From: Acidobacteriota bacterium
GTDB lineage: Bacteria; Acidobacteriota; Terriglobia; Terriglobales; Acidobacteriaceae
Direction of reading: 5' to 3'
NCBI GenBank assembly: GCA_018268855.1
Contig: JAFDVR010000009.1
Span: forward strand, 1 to 64,000
DNA: 64,000 nt
Each line of letters starts with the position of its first letter. The stretch's first letter is position 1. The notes beneath the pieces are model-generated. The model searched no databases and had not been told where the DNA came from. It was given only the letters and a program-made list of their open reading frames with translations. Below are positions 27,131 to 37,212 of this stretch, piece after piece. The translations under genes and the position numbers were made by a program.

Positions 27131-29179
27131 ATGCGGATAGATGTACGGATTGCAAGTGTGGCGTTTCTATTGAGCGGAGCTGCACTTACAGCGCAGACCA
27201 AGCCTGCTTCGCCCTCCACGCCTGACCGTTCGGCCTCGTACTATCACTATGGTCTCGCTCATATTTATGAGGACCTGGCGACCTCGCAGGGCCGCAGCGA
27301 CTACGCCACGCAGGCCATTGAGGAGTACAAGCTGGCGCTCGCAGCCGATCCCAACTCCGCCAAACTGCAGGACGGACTTGCCGAACTCTATTTCAAGCTG
27401 GGCCGCAGTCGCGAAGCTGTGCAGGTAGCGCAGGAGCAGGTTAAAAAAGACCCGGAGGATGCAGATGCGCATGCTCTGCTAGGCCAGATTTACTTCCGTT
27501 CGCTTGGCGAAATGCAGAATGGCACGCAGTCTGACATGGTGAAGCTAGCTACGCAGGAGTATGAAACGCTGGTACGTCTCAAGCCGAATGAGGCTGAGAA
27601 CCATCTTCTGCTGGGCCGTCTTTACGAGTTACAGCATGATTCGGTAAAAGCGGAGATGCAGTTCAAGCGTGCGCGGCAACTGGAGCCAGACTCGCAGGAT
27701 TCCCTGTTAGATATGGCACGGCTGTATAGCGAGCAGGGCGACCTGAACCGTGTAGTCACCACCCTCTCAGCCATTCCCGAGACTGATCGCGGGGCCCGTG
27801 TGGAGTATGCGCTGGGTGCGACGTACGACCAGTTGAAGGATTATAAACACGCGGCAGAAGCCTATCAGCGCGCTATCGACAATGATGGAGACAACCCGGA
27901 GACGCGACGCGCGCTTGGCAATGCGCTGCTGAGCGATGGTCAACTGGATAAGGCAGAACAGGTCTTTTCCGATCTGGTCAAAGCCGATGCGCAGGACGCG
28001 CAAAGCACCATCCGTCTTGCAGAGGTACAGCGCCGCCAGGGACATTATCAGCAGGCGCTGGACACGCTGAAGCAGGCAGAGAAGCTGATGCCGGATTCTG
28101 ACGAGTTGGTCTACAACGAAGCGCTCACTTACGACGCGCTTGGTATGTATTCCGACGCGGAGCGCGTGTTAAATGCTGTTCTGGCAAAGGCCCCAAAGGG
28201 AGGCGCTGAAACCAACGTAAGCGACGCAGAGAAGAACAATCGCGCCATCTTCCTGGATCGCCTGGGCATCGTCTACCGGGAAGAGAACAAGACCGATCAG
28301 GCTGTGCAGACGTACGCAAAGATCATCGCTCTTGGCGGTGAGTTTGCCACCCGAGGATACCAGGGCCAGATCGACGCATACCGCGATGCGCACATGATAG
28401 ACAAGGCAACCGAAGTGGCTGCCGCGGCTGCCAAGGCGTTCCCGAAAGACCGCAACGTGCAGCAGGCCTATGGAGCGCAGCTTGCCGACAGTGGCAAAGC
28501 AGAAGAAGGCATTGCGCTGGTCAAGGCACAGCTCAACGGCAAGACTGAAGACCGCGATACGTATGTCTCACTTGCGCAGATGTATATCCGTCTTCGCCGT
28601 TGGCAGGATGCCGCATCCATGCTGGATAAAGCTGAGGCGATGACCAGCAAGGACCAGGACAAGCTCTTCATCTACTTCCTGCGGGGCAATCTGGCAGATC
28701 GTCAGAAACACTATGACGATGCGGAGAAGCAATTCCGCAAAGTGTTGAAGATCGATCCCAACAATGCCTCGGCGATGAATTATCTCGGCTACATGTTCGC
28801 CGATCACGATATGAAGTTGCAGGAAGCCGTTTCGCTGCTGAAGAAGGCTGTCGAACTCGACCCGCAGAACGGATCGTTTCTCGACTCACTCGGTTGGGCT
28901 TACTTCAAGCTGGGCCAGTACAAGGAAGCTGAAGAGTATCTGCAGAAAGCTGTGAACCGTTCGCCGGATGAAGCTGCCATCCACGATCATCTTGGGGAGG
29001 TATACGAGAAAACTGGTCGTCTGAAGCAGGCAGTCGCGCAATGGGAACGTTCGCTCGCGGAGTACGCACGCACGCCGCAGGGCGATGTGGAACCGGACGA
29101 TGTGGCGCGCATTCACCACCGTCTGGACGCTACGCGCGTGCGCCTGGCCAAGGTGCGTGGAGGGCGTTCCACGCCTTGA
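27131..29179 (+). CDS. exported TPR-repeat protein
   Basis: About 682 residues with a signal peptide (IDVRIASVAFLLSGAALTAQ) and at least a dozen tetratricopeptide repeats through the length, e.g. LYFKLGRSREAVQVAQEQVKK..., ALGNALLSDGQLDKAEQVF and LGWAYFKLGQYKEAEEYLQKAV. TPR arrays bind partner proteins; the partner is unknown. The ATG at 27131 (GAGGGCTGGG just upstream) is chosen over a TTG at 27113 with no site. Its TGA overlaps the ATG of the dGTPase-like gene by one base, so the two are translationally coupled. Confidence 0.88.
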   Translation: MRIDVRIASVAFLLSGAALTAQTKPASPSTPDRSASYYHYGLAHIYEDLATSQGRSDYATQAIEEYKLALAADPNSAKLQDGLAELYFKLGRSREAVQVAQEQVKKDPEDADAHALLGQIYFRSLGEMQNGTQSDMVKLATQEYETLVRLKPNEAENHLLLGRLYELQHDSVKAEMQFKRARQLEPDSQDSLLDMARLYSEQGDLNRVVTTLSAIPETDRGARVEYALGATYDQLKDYKHAAEAYQRAIDNDGDNPETRRALGNALLSDGQLDKAEQVFSDLVKADAQDAQSTIRLAEVQRRQGHYQQALDTLKQAEKLMPDSDELVYNEALTYDALGMYSDAERVLNAVLAKAPKGGAETNVSDAEKNNRAIFLDRLGIVYREENKTDQAVQTYAKIIALGGEFATRGYQGQIDAYRDAHMIDKATEVAAAAAKAFPKDRNVQQAYGAQLADSGKAEEGIALVKAQLNGKTEDRDTYVSLAQMYIRLRRWQDAASMLDKAEAMTSKDQDKLFIYFLRGNLADRQKHYDDAEKQFRKVLKIDPNNASAMNYLGYMFADHDMKLQEAVSLLKKAVELDPQNGSFLDSLGWAYFKLGQYKEAEEYLQKAVNRSPDEAAIHDHLGEVYEKTGRLKQAVAQWERSLAEYARTPQGDVEPDDVARIHHRLDATRVRLAKVRGGRSTP

Positions 29180-30336
29180 TGCTGACCTCCGCAACCGATC
29201 TAAGCGCGATGCGCGTAAGCGATGCGATCGACGATCCACTCGCGGAGCGCGCATTCACCGACTCGGGAACATCCCTTGGGCTGGAGCGCGGCTTCGAGCA
29301 GGACCGTGAACGCATCATCCAGTCGCGCGCCTTCCGCCGTCTTGCAGGTAAAACGCAGGTTTTTACCAGTCGCGAGTCAGACCACTTCCGCTCGCGTCTT
29401 ACGCACACAATCGAAGTGGTACAGATTGCGCGCCAGGTCGCACGCGCTCTCGGTCTTAATGAAGAATTAGCCGAAGCACTCGCCCTTGTGCATGATATTG
29501 GCCATCCACCCTTCGGCCACGCAGGCGAGCGCGCGCTGGATACCTGCCTGCGCGCTCACGGGCGCAACTTCGACCACAATCTGCATGCGCTGCGTATCGT
29601 GGAGCATTTTGAAGACAGCTATGCTTCGCATCGTGGGCTGAATCTCACGCTCGGTGTCCGCGAGGGCATCATCAAGCATTCGCGCGATTACACGGAGAGC
29701 GCGCACCCTGAACTGAAGAAATACTTCCTCGGTCAGCGCCCTCCCTTAGAAGCGCAGATTATCGACCTCGCAGACGAGATAGCATATCTGACTGCCGACC
29801 TCGATGACGGCGTAGAGAGTGGACTTTTGGAAGTAGACGCCATCTGCGCACACATCGGCATTATGGGCCGCAATTATGCGATGGCACGCAATGATTATCC
29901 GCAGGCCGAACAAAAGTTTCTCTTTCACGAAGCCTTGCAACGCATGCAGCGCGAGTTGACCACAGACCTGATCGAAAACACCGCGCGTAATACCTTCGCT
30001 GCGAACATCACCACGCTGGCTGACGTGCGACAGCATCCCGAAAGGCTGGCGATCTTCTCACCTGCTATCGAAGAAGAACGCATGGAAGAGAAGCGATATC
30101 TCTACGCCTCACTCTATACGTGCGACACCTTGGAAGCCGAACACGACAAAGCCGAAGAGGTTGTGCGTACGCTCTTTCACTGGTACATGGAAGACCCGGA
30201 ACGTATGCCTGCCGGATATGTGGAACAGGCCCACGACTGGGGCCTTGCGCGTGTAGTTGCTGACTATATTGCCGGTATGACAGACAGCTTTATTCTGCAA
30301 CAATTTTGGATGGCGAAGAGCCGCACGCGTCGTTGA
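29179..30336 (+). CDS. deoxyguanosinetriphosphate triphosphohydrolase-like protein
   Basis: HD-domain dNTP triphosphohydrolase of 385 residues, expected to cleave dNTPs to nucleoside and triphosphate and so balance dNTP pools. The HD metal site is complete: H76 in RLTHTIEV and H105-D106 in LALVHDIGHPPFGHAGE, with the third Asp in IIDLADEIAYLTADLDDG. FEQDRERIIQSRAFRRLAGKTQVF is the standard N-terminal block of this group. The open frame runs to 29041, but the ATG at 29179, overlapping the TPR stop, fits the family. The last 47 bp overlap the convergent gene at 30290-31828. Confidence 0.9.
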   Translation: MLTSATDLSAMRVSDAIDDPLAERAFTDSGTSLGLERGFEQDRERIIQSRAFRRLAGKTQVFTSRESDHFRSRLTHTIEVVQIARQVARALGLNEELAEALALVHDIGHPPFGHAGERALDTCLRAHGRNFDHNLHALRIVEHFEDSYASHRGLNLTLGVREGIIKHSRDYTESAHPELKKYFLGQRPPLEAQIIDLADEIAYLTADLDDGVESGLLEVDAICAHIGIMGRNYAMARNDYPQAEQKFLFHEALQRMQRELTTDLIENTARNTFAANITTLADVRQHPERLAIFSPAIEEERMEEKRYLYASLYTCDTLEAEHDKAEEVVRTLFHWYMEDPERMPAGYVEQAHDWGLARVVADYIAGMTDSFILQQFWMAKSRTRR

Positions 30337-31828
30337 GCGCAAGCGCACCAATCATCAGGATGAGCATCGGAAAGAATTCAATGGTGTAACGCTGCTCCGC
30401 ATTGTCCATCGTCAACAAAAGAGCACACCGCAAGATGATGTAAAGTCCGCACGCGATCGCCAGGCGCGGCGCTCTCCGCATGAGCTTACGGAAACCAAAC
30501 GCTCCCGCTATGAAGAACGCGATATTCAGAAGGACAAAAGTATAGGAGATAAGGGTCTGCGCAGGGTGCTGGCTGTACTTCCACCAGCGCAGATCGTACG
30601 GCCACATCTCCGTACGTGGATGAAAGAGCATGTTGAACAAACGCGCAACGGGCAGCAGCACATAATAACGCATGGGATCGGCGGCCACACGTTCACGCGC
30701 AAGCTGCTCAAAACGCGCATCGATCTCAGGATGCAGATGCGGGAGATTGTTTGAATCTTCAATGAGATCAACTGTGCGGTCGAATTGATCGTCATTATCA
30801 AATGCGCGGTTTGGTAACCGGTCCGCGTCGAGCGGTTCATCCGGATACTTCCAATAAAACTCTTCTGTGGAAGCGAAATCGACCGCCCACGTGCGATACC
30901 AGTGCTGAAAGCCCTTTGGAATGCCTTCGCCAGGATCGGTTGCAGAGCGCGGAGCAAGCGGCTGAAATACATGGAAGCTATGCCAATTTCGCATCGTCCA
31001 AGGCACCAGTGGCAGAACGGTGAGGAGCAGAGTGATCATGACTGCTGAGAGATGTCCGCGCGACGTCTTCAGACGCTGAGGAATCGCTCGCATACGCCGC
31101 CGCAATCGGCTTTCCAGTGCATTTTTTAGAACGACAGGCTTTCCCAGCGGTTTCGGAGTAATGTCATTCCATGCTGTTCTCCACAACATTGCCGGGATAA
31201 ACGCCGTCGCGAGCAACACCTGATCTGGCCGCAGCAGAAGGCTATAGCTCAAAGCACAGGCCAGCAGCACAAGATACCGGTTGAGAGCATCGCCGGTCTC
31301 CTCCTCGACCGCGCTCCACCGCTCCACGGCAAACAAAGCCAGCATAATGGTGAAATTCGTCGCGCACTCGGTCAACGGGGTAGCAACATAATTTGCGGTA
31401 AAGGGGCAAAGATCTGCTACGAAAAGCGTAATAAGTGCCGCCCGTCGCGCTTGCTGGGCTGAACACTGTGAACGTAAAGCGGCCGAGTGAACCGTTGTCG
31501 CCAGAAGCACGCATCCACTCAGATCGAGCAGCAATTGCAACGTGAGCGGAGCGGTAAAGGAGTCTATGCCGAAGATCCATCCAAATAAAACGGACGAGAT
31601 AATCAGGAATATCGGATAGCCAGGGAGCCGGATGAGCGTAGGGCGCGGAAATGTGTCGGTTGAGAAGCCGTAAGTGCCGAAATGGGCCCAATTTTGCGCA
31701 ATTTCTGCATACAAATTGGAGTCGTTTTGAATAACAGCGTGGCGCAGAATCAACCAGATACGCAGAAGAAATCCCGCGAACAGAATCGCAGCAGGGAAGG
31801 ACCATCGTCGTAGGCTGTCACGGCGCAT
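30290..31828 (-). CDS. polytopic membrane protein, GT39/ArnT-like glycosyltransferase
   Basis: A 512-residue protein with about ten hydrophobic segments. The first periplasmic loop holds NDSNLYAEIAQNWAHFGTYGFS and RLPGYPIF, the D-x-x-x-Y-x-x-x-A and P-x-Y-P layout of the PMT/ArnT-like (GT-C) fold that uses polyprenyl-phosphate sugars. A larger loop at about residues 300-390 contains charged, soluble sequence. The acceptor is unknown. A relative of the same kind lies at 50388-51743. It runs convergent with the dGTPase-like gene and their coding ends overlap by 47 bp. Confidence 0.75.
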   Translation of the reverse strand: MRRDSLRRWSFPAAILFAGFLLRIWLILRHAVIQNDSNLYAEIAQNWAHFGTYGFSTDTFPRPTLIRLPGYPIFLIISSVLFGWIFGIDSFTAPLTLQLLLDLSGCVLLATTVHSAALRSQCSAQQARRAALITLFVADLCPFTANYVATPLTECATNFTIMLALFAVERWSAVEEETGDALNRYLVLLACALSYSLLLRPDQVLLATAFIPAMLWRTAWNDITPKPLGKPVVLKNALESRLRRRMRAIPQRLKTSRGHLSAVMITLLLTVLPLVPWTMRNWHSFHVFQPLAPRSATDPGEGIPKGFQHWYRTWAVDFASTEEFYWKYPDEPLDADRLPNRAFDNDDQFDRTVDLIEDSNNLPHLHPEIDARFEQLARERVAADPMRYYVLLPVARLFNMLFHPRTEMWPYDLRWWKYSQHPAQTLISYTFVLLNIAFFIAGAFGFRKLMRRAPRLAIACGLYIILRCALLLTMDNAEQRYTIEFFPMLILMIGALALNDACGSSPSKIVAE

Positions 31829-31913
31829 GCATCTGCATCATAACGGGATAAGTGCCTGGCAGAAGCTATCTCGTTGTATTCACAGTGCAAAATAGTAGGA
31901 TTGCGATACGAAG

Positions 31914-34900
31914 ATGAGTAAGCCGATTTTCTACGATCCACAGAAAAAGCGCTGGAAGCGCCTGCGCCGCATCTTCGATATCAGTGCCGTGGTTGGTGGC
32001 GTTCTTCTGCTCGTCTTCCTGATCGGCGTCTTTAAGATGAAGCCGCTCCCTGAGTTGATCCTTCAGGTGCCTAAACGTAACTACCGAGCGCTCAACAACC
32101 CTCCTGTAAATGAGGATAAGGGGAAAAAGCAGCGGGCTCCCCACCGCAAATCGGACCGGAAGCCCTCTGATATACCGCTGAATACAGATGAAGGCCTGCG
32201 GGCCGCTTATTACGTGGAGTGGGACCCGACGAGCTACTCCTCACTGCGCCAGCACATCAAGCAGATTGATCTGCTATTTCCAGAGTGGCTGCATGTTATT
32301 ACGCCGGACGGCAAACTGACCTCGTACACCATCGATAATCGTGCGTTTGATGTGGTGGATTCCGGCGGCGTGCATCGGGTGGATAACGAGAATCGTGTGG
32401 CACGGCTTATTGCGGAAAACCATGAAGATACGGAGCTCTTCCCGCTCGTAAACAACTTTGATCCGTTACGAGGCACATTTGTTCCCGAAGTAGCGCAGTT
32501 TTTGAACGATCCCGCAGCACGGCGCAATTTTTTGTATCAGGTGGCAGCATTCTTTCGTGCAAACCCGCGATATCGGGGACTTTCGCTCGATTTTGAGGAG
32601 ATTCCCACCGAAACGCAGCCCAATTATTTGCGATTGATAGCGGATTTATATGGATATCTGCATCCCCAGGGGTTGAAGCTCTACATCAATGTTCCGGTGA
32701 ATGACGAAGACTGGGACTTGAAGACCATGGCAGAGCACTCCGACGGTCTGATGCTGATGAATTATGACCAGCACCAGACGGAGAGCAAGCCTGGACCGAT
32801 CGCGGGGCAGGACTGGTTTGCCGAGAACCTGCGCAATGTGTTGAAGATCGTGCCGAAAGAAAAGATCATCTGCTCGATCGGGAGTTACGGCTATAACTGG
32901 ACCATGTCTCTGCCGCCGGCGAGCACAGGCAAAAGAAAGAAAAAACAGAAGCCGTTCAAGCCCGAAGTATTATCGACACTCAATCTGACCACACAGGAAG
33001 CGTGGCAAACGGCGGCGGATTCAGGCAGCGAAGTCGATTTGGATGATGCATCGCGCACACCGCATTATGCCTATGACGATGAGGACGATCACACACGGCA
33101 CCAGGTGTGGTTTCTGGATGCGGTCACGGTCTATAACCAGATGCGCGTGGCGCAGGAACTGGGGCTGAATACATTTGCTTTGTGGCGGCTGGGCAGCGAA
33201 GATCCATCCCTTTGGCGCATCTGGGATGCGCCGCGGCGTGCCGATCCGGTGAAGGCGCTTGCCTCCGTCTCCCCTGGTTTCGGTGTGGATATTGAGGGTG
33301 AAGGCGATATCATGCACGTCTCACGTGGCCTGCAGGCGGGCCATCGAGATCTGACTGTGGATGAATCGAAGCTGATAGACAGCGAAGTGATGAGCCAGTA
33401 TCCACTCTCGTATGAGGTGAACTACTTCGGATATCAACCGAAGAAGCTTGCGCTGAGTTTCGATGACGGGCCCGACGCCGAATGGACTCCGAAGATTCTC
33501 GATGTACTAAAAAAGTACAACGTGAAAGGCGCCTTCTTCATGATTGGGGAAGAGGCGCAGAACAACGTGGGTGTCATGCAGCGCGTGTATCGCGAAGGGC
33601 ATGAGATTGGTAATCACACCTATACGCACCCAGACATATCTGAGATCTCGCACCGGCAGGTAGATCTGCAACTCAATTTAACGGAGCGGCTATTTGCGGC
33701 CAAGCTTGGCGTGCAGCCGCTCTATTTCCGTCCGCCGTACTCGATCGATCAGGAACCGGATACCAACGATCAGGCTGCGCCAGTGCAGCGTGTGCAGCGT
33801 AATGGCTATGTCGTAATCGGCGACAAGATCGATACGGACGATTGGGATGAGCATCCGCGCAAGTCGCCGCAGGAGATTACGCAGTCCGTGCTCGATCAGT
33901 TGGAGATGATGAAGACAAAGCCGTGGATGCGCGGCTCCATCATCCTGATGCACGATGGCGGCGGCAACCGCCAGCCTACAGTGGACGCCTTGCCGATGTT
34001 GATCACAACACTGCGTGCAAAGGGTTACGAGCTTGTGCCGGTGAGCGAACTGCTGGGCAAGACACGGGCGCAGGTGATGCCGCCTCTGACCCGCAAACAA
34101 CGATGGCAAGCCACGGTCGACTCTGTTGCGTTCTTTGTGCTTGCGACGTTGAATGCCTTTATAGTGGGCGTATTTTTCGTCGGCGACATTCTGATGAGTG
34201 GACGCCTCATCATCATCGGTCTATTCGCGTTGATTGACCGTTTTCGCAAACGCAGGAACTACGCTACGCCTGATTACGCTCCGCGTGTTGCTGTGTTGAT
34301 CCCGGCATATAACGAAGAAAAGGTCATCGTTCGAACGATCCGTTCGGTGATGATGTCAACCTATAAAAACATACGTATCATCGTGATCGACGATGGATCG
34401 AAGGACCGCACGGCAGAGGTAGCGCGTAAGGCGTACTCAGATGATATTGTGAGCGGTCGCTTGCAGGTATTGCAGAAGGAAAATGGAGGCAAGGCAGAGG
34501 CTTTGAACTATGGCCTCCAGTTCTGCGATGAAGAGATTTATGTCGGGATCGATGCGGATGGAGTGATCGCGCATGATGCAATTGCCCGGCTGGTGCCACA
34601 CTTCGCCAATCCACAGATCGGAGCGGTGGCAGGAAACGCGAAGGTAGGCAATCGTGTGAACCTGTGGACGCGGTGGCAAGCGCTTGAGTACATCACCAGC
34701 CAGAACTTTGAGCGCCGCGCGCTGGATCTTTTCGACGTGGTGGTGGTGGTGCCCGGGGCCATCGGTGCATGGCGTACTGCTGCAGTAAAAGCAGCGGATG
34801 GATATCACTCCAACACGGTAGCGGAAGATGCCGATCTGACCATGAACCTGCTGCAGCAGGGCTACGCGGTGATCTATGAAGACCAGGCGCTGGCGTTTAC

Positions 34901-35435
34901 TGAAGCTCCGGTAAATGCAAATGGACTCATGCGGCAGCGCTTTCGTTGGTCCTTCGGCATTATGCAGGCGGTGTTCAAACACATTGGCGCAGTAAAGCGC
35001 CGCAGAGCGATGGGCTTGTTTGCATTGCCGAACATCATTGTCTTTCAGATTCTGCTTCCACTGGTGTCCCCACTGATCGATCTGATGTTTGTGTTCAGCA
35101 CGCTGAAATATTTTTACGACCGGCATTTTCATCCTGAAGCGGCGAGCGCGGCGAGCTTTGAGAAATTGCTGGTGTTCTTCGCGGCATTTCTCATCATCGA
35201 CTTTGCAGCATCCGTACTTGCATTTGCGCTGGAGCGGAAGCACCCCGCGAGCAAAGGAGATGCGTGGCTGCTTTTTCATATCTGGATACAGCGGTTTACG
35301 TATCGCCAGGTGTTTTCGGTAGTGCTGTTCAAGACGATGAAACGGGCCATTGATGGCAGGCCATTTAGTTGGGACAAGCTGGAGCGCACGGCCAAAATGA
35401 GTGAGACGACCGAACGATTGACCCAGAGCAGTTGA
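31914..35435 (+). CDS. membrane protein fusing GH18-like, NodB deacetylase and GT2 domains
   Basis: A 1173-residue fusion. One N-terminal TM helix (residues 22-41) is followed by a GH18-like domain with YRGLSLDFEE, where D226 and E228 match the end of D-x-x-D-x-D-x-E and the preceding Asp is replaced by S224. Next a NodB polysaccharide deacetylase with SFDDGPD (D517, D518) and the metal ligands H568 and H572 in GNHTYTH. Then TM segments and a processive family-2 glycosyltransferase with PAYNEE (about 798-803), D-x-D at D880/D882, EDADLT and QRFRW at 1008-1012, ending in more TM helices. These are the three activities needed to make, deacetylate and cut a beta-1,4- or 1,6-linked GlcNAc polymer. 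Similar fusions exist, but the substrate here is inferred. Confidence 0.9.
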   Translation: MSKPIFYDPQKKRWKRLRRIFDISAVVGGVLLLVFLIGVFKMKPLPELILQVPKRNYRALNNPPVNEDKGKKQRAPHRKSDRKPSDIPLNTDEGLRAAYYVEWDPTSYSSLRQHIKQIDLLFPEWLHVITPDGKLTSYTIDNRAFDVVDSGGVHRVDNENRVARLIAENHEDTELFPLVNNFDPLRGTFVPEVAQFLNDPAARRNFLYQVAAFFRANPRYRGLSLDFEEIPTETQPNYLRLIADLYGYLHPQGLKLYINVPVNDEDWDLKTMAEHSDGLMLMNYDQHQTESKPGPIAGQDWFAENLRNVLKIVPKEKIICSIGSYGYNWTMSLPPASTGKRKKKQKPFKPEVLSTLNLTTQEAWQTAADSGSEVDLDDASRTPHYAYDDEDDHTRHQVWFLDAVTVYNQMRVAQELGLNTFALWRLGSEDPSLWRIWDAPRRADPVKALASVSPGFGVDIEGEGDIMHVSRGLQAGHRDLTVDESKLIDSEVMSQYPLSYEVNYFGYQPKKLALSFDDGPDAEWTPKILDVLKKYNVKGAFFMIGEEAQNNVGVMQRVYREGHEIGNHTYTHPDISEISHRQVDLQLNLTERLFAAKLGVQPLYFRPPYSIDQEPDTNDQAAPVQRVQRNGYVVIGDKIDTDDWDEHPRKSPQEITQSVLDQLEMMKTKPWMRGSIILMHDGGGNRQPTVDALPMLITTLRAKGYELVPVSELLGKTRAQVMPPLTRKQRWQATVDSVAFFVLATLNAFIVGVFFVGDILMSGRLIIIGLFALIDRFRKRRNYATPDYAPRVAVLIPAYNEEKVIVRTIRSVMMSTYKNIRIIVIDDGSKDRTAEVARKAYSDDIVSGRLQVLQKENGGKAEALNYGLQFCDEEIYVGIDADGVIAHDAIARLVPHFANPQIGAVAGNAKVGNRVNLWTRWQALEYITSQNFERRALDLFDVVVVVPGAIGAWRTAAVKAADGYHSNTVAEDADLTMNLLQQGYAVIYEDQALAFTEAPVNANGLMRQRFRWSFGIMQAVFKHIGAVKRRRAMGLFALPNIIVFQILLPLVSPLIDLMFVFSTLKYFYDRHFHPEAASAASFEKLLVFFAAFLIIDFAASVLAFALERKHPASKGDAWLLFHIWIQRFTYRQVFSVVLFKTMKRAIDGRPFSWDKLERTAKMSETTERLTQSS

Positions 35436-35487
35436 CGCGTCTCGTCGCAAATCACCATGCCTGAACCGGCCTACACTGGAGGATGTT

Positions 35488-37143
35488 ATGAACGCACCTG
35501 CCGCGAAGCTTTCTCCTTCCGATAACATTCCCACTGTCAATACAGGTGCACACGCACCAGGCGCCTTTCGCAATGAGCCATTTATCAACTTTCATGATGC
35601 GGCAAACCGCCGGGCCATGGAAGAGGCGCTCGAGCGCGTCCGTGAGCGGTTGGGCCACGAGTATCCAATAGTGATCGGTGGAGAGCGCATAAAGACACAG
35701 GAGAAAATTGCTTCGCGTAATCCGGCATGGCCTTCGGTAATTGTTGGTATCCATCAAGAACCGGACCTGGCGCATGCAGAACAGGCGGTGCAGGCGGCGC
35801 TTGCCGCATTTCCTGCGTGGAGCGCGAAACCGATGGTGGAACGCGCAGAGTTACTGCTGCGATCAGCTGCAATACTTCGTAAGCGCAAGTTCGAATTCTG
35901 CGCATGGTTGATCGTTGAGGTGGGAAAAAATTGGGCTGAGGCCGATGCAGACGTCGGCGAGACGATTGATTTTCTGGAGTTCTATGCGCGAGAGGCGATG
36001 AAGCTGGATGCGGCAACCACGCCGCCCATTCAGTTTCCGGGCGAGCGCAACCAGTTGCGGTATATCCCGCTAGGTGTGGGTGCGGTGATCCCACCGTGGA
36101 ATTTTCCGCTTGCCATCATGGCAGGCATGACCATGGCTGCCATTGTGTGCGGAAATACGGTGGTGTTGAAACCGAGTGTGGATGCGCCTACGATTGCAGC
36201 GCATTTTTATGCGTTGCTGGAAGAGGCTGGACTGTCTGAAGGTGTAGTGAATCTATGTGCGGGAAGTGGTCCTGTGTTTGGCAATGCGTTAGTGGAACAC
36301 CCCCAGGTGCGATTCATCTCATTCACAGGATCAAAGAAGGTTGGCCTGGAGATTCATGAGAAGGCCGCACGCCGGCGCGAAGGACAGATATTCATCAAAC
36401 GAACGGTACTGGAACTTGGTGGCAAGGACGCCATCATTGTGGATGTGGACTGTGATATCGACGCCGCGATAGAAGGAGTGGTGGCCTCAGCATTTGGCTT
36501 CAGTGGGCAGAAGTGTTCCGCGTGCTCACGTGCGATTGTGGATGAGCACATCTACGATGAATTTCTTGAAAGATTGGTAGAGAAAGCGCGGGCCATCAGG
36601 ATTGGCGATCCAGCAGAGAACTTCTACATGGGGCCGGTTATCAGCGAAACGGCGTACCGGCGCGTGCTCGATTACATAACAGTGGGCAAAACAGAGGGAC
36701 GACTGGTGCTGGGCGGTGAGGCCGTCAATTGTGGAGGCGGTTACTACATCGCGCCTACGATTTTTGCCGATGTTGCGCCCACAGCACGCATCGCCCAGGA
36801 GGAGATATTTGGACCGGTGCTGGCAGTAATCAAGTCCTCTGGGTTTGCTGAGTCACTGCACATTGCGAACGATACCGAGTATGGCCTGACTGGCGCGGTA
36901 TATTCGCAGTCGCGTGACAGGCTGGAGTGGGCGGGGGACGAGTTCCATGTAGGGAATCTGTACTTCAATCGCAAGTGCACCGGAGCAATGGTAGGCGCAC
37001 ATCCGTTTGGTGGATTCAATATGAGCGGGACGGATTCCAAGGCTGGCGGAGCAGATTATCTGCTGCTGTTCACACAAGCGAAATCCATTGCAGAGAAGAT
37101 CGGCACTGCACCGGACGCGGATAATCAGTGTAAGGGGCTATAG
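35488..37143 (+). CDS. pruA: L-glutamate gamma-semialdehyde dehydrogenase (P5C dehydrogenase)
   Basis: Aldehyde dehydrogenase of 551 residues that oxidises glutamate semialdehyde to glutamate, the last step of proline breakdown. Catalytic C343 is in SGQKCSACSR and the general base E309 in LELGGKD. The NAD site shows IPPWNFPLAI, VLKPS and FTGSKKVG. The length and the segments NFHDAANRRAM, IGGERIKT and HPFGGFNMSGTDSKAGG match the RocA/PruA type rather than general ALDHs. No proline dehydrogenase is adjacent. It ends at a strong terminator. Confidence 0.9.
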   Translation: MNAPAAKLSPSDNIPTVNTGAHAPGAFRNEPFINFHDAANRRAMEEALERVRERLGHEYPIVIGGERIKTQEKIASRNPAWPSVIVGIHQEPDLAHAEQAVQAALAAFPAWSAKPMVERAELLLRSAAILRKRKFEFCAWLIVEVGKNWAEADADVGETIDFLEFYAREAMKLDAATTPPIQFPGERNQLRYIPLGVGAVIPPWNFPLAIMAGMTMAAIVCGNTVVLKPSVDAPTIAAHFYALLEEAGLSEGVVNLCAGSGPVFGNALVEHPQVRFISFTGSKKVGLEIHEKAARRREGQIFIKRTVLELGGKDAIIVDVDCDIDAAIEGVVASAFGFSGQKCSACSRAIVDEHIYDEFLERLVEKARAIRIGDPAENFYMGPVISETAYRRVLDYITVGKTEGRLVLGGEAVNCGGGYYIAPTIFADVAPTARIAQEEIFGPVLAVIKSSGFAESLHIANDTEYGLTGAVYSQSRDRLEWAGDEFHVGNLYFNRKCTGAMVGAHPFGGFNMSGTDSKAGGADYLLLFTQAKSIAEKIGTAPDADNQCKGL

Positions 37144-37159
37144 CGCAGTACGAACGCGA

Positions 37160-37189
37160 AAAAGGCACGGCTTGCAAGCCGTGCCTTTT
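37160..37189 (+). terminator. Rho-independent terminator (likely bidirectional)
   Basis: Palindrome of 14-bp arms (AAAAGGCACGGCTT / AAGCCGTGCCTTTT) with TTTTGTTT after it on the plus strand and TTTTTCGC on the minus strand. It lies between the convergent pruA and LuxR-type genes and can serve both. Confidence 0.85.
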
Positions 37190-37212
37190 GTTTCATGTAT
37201 GGAACCGCTTGT

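Noticed and set aside
34437..35588. 383-residue minus-strand frame over the GT2 domain
   Set aside because: No family features; it is antisense to the clearly conserved glycosyltransferase domain.
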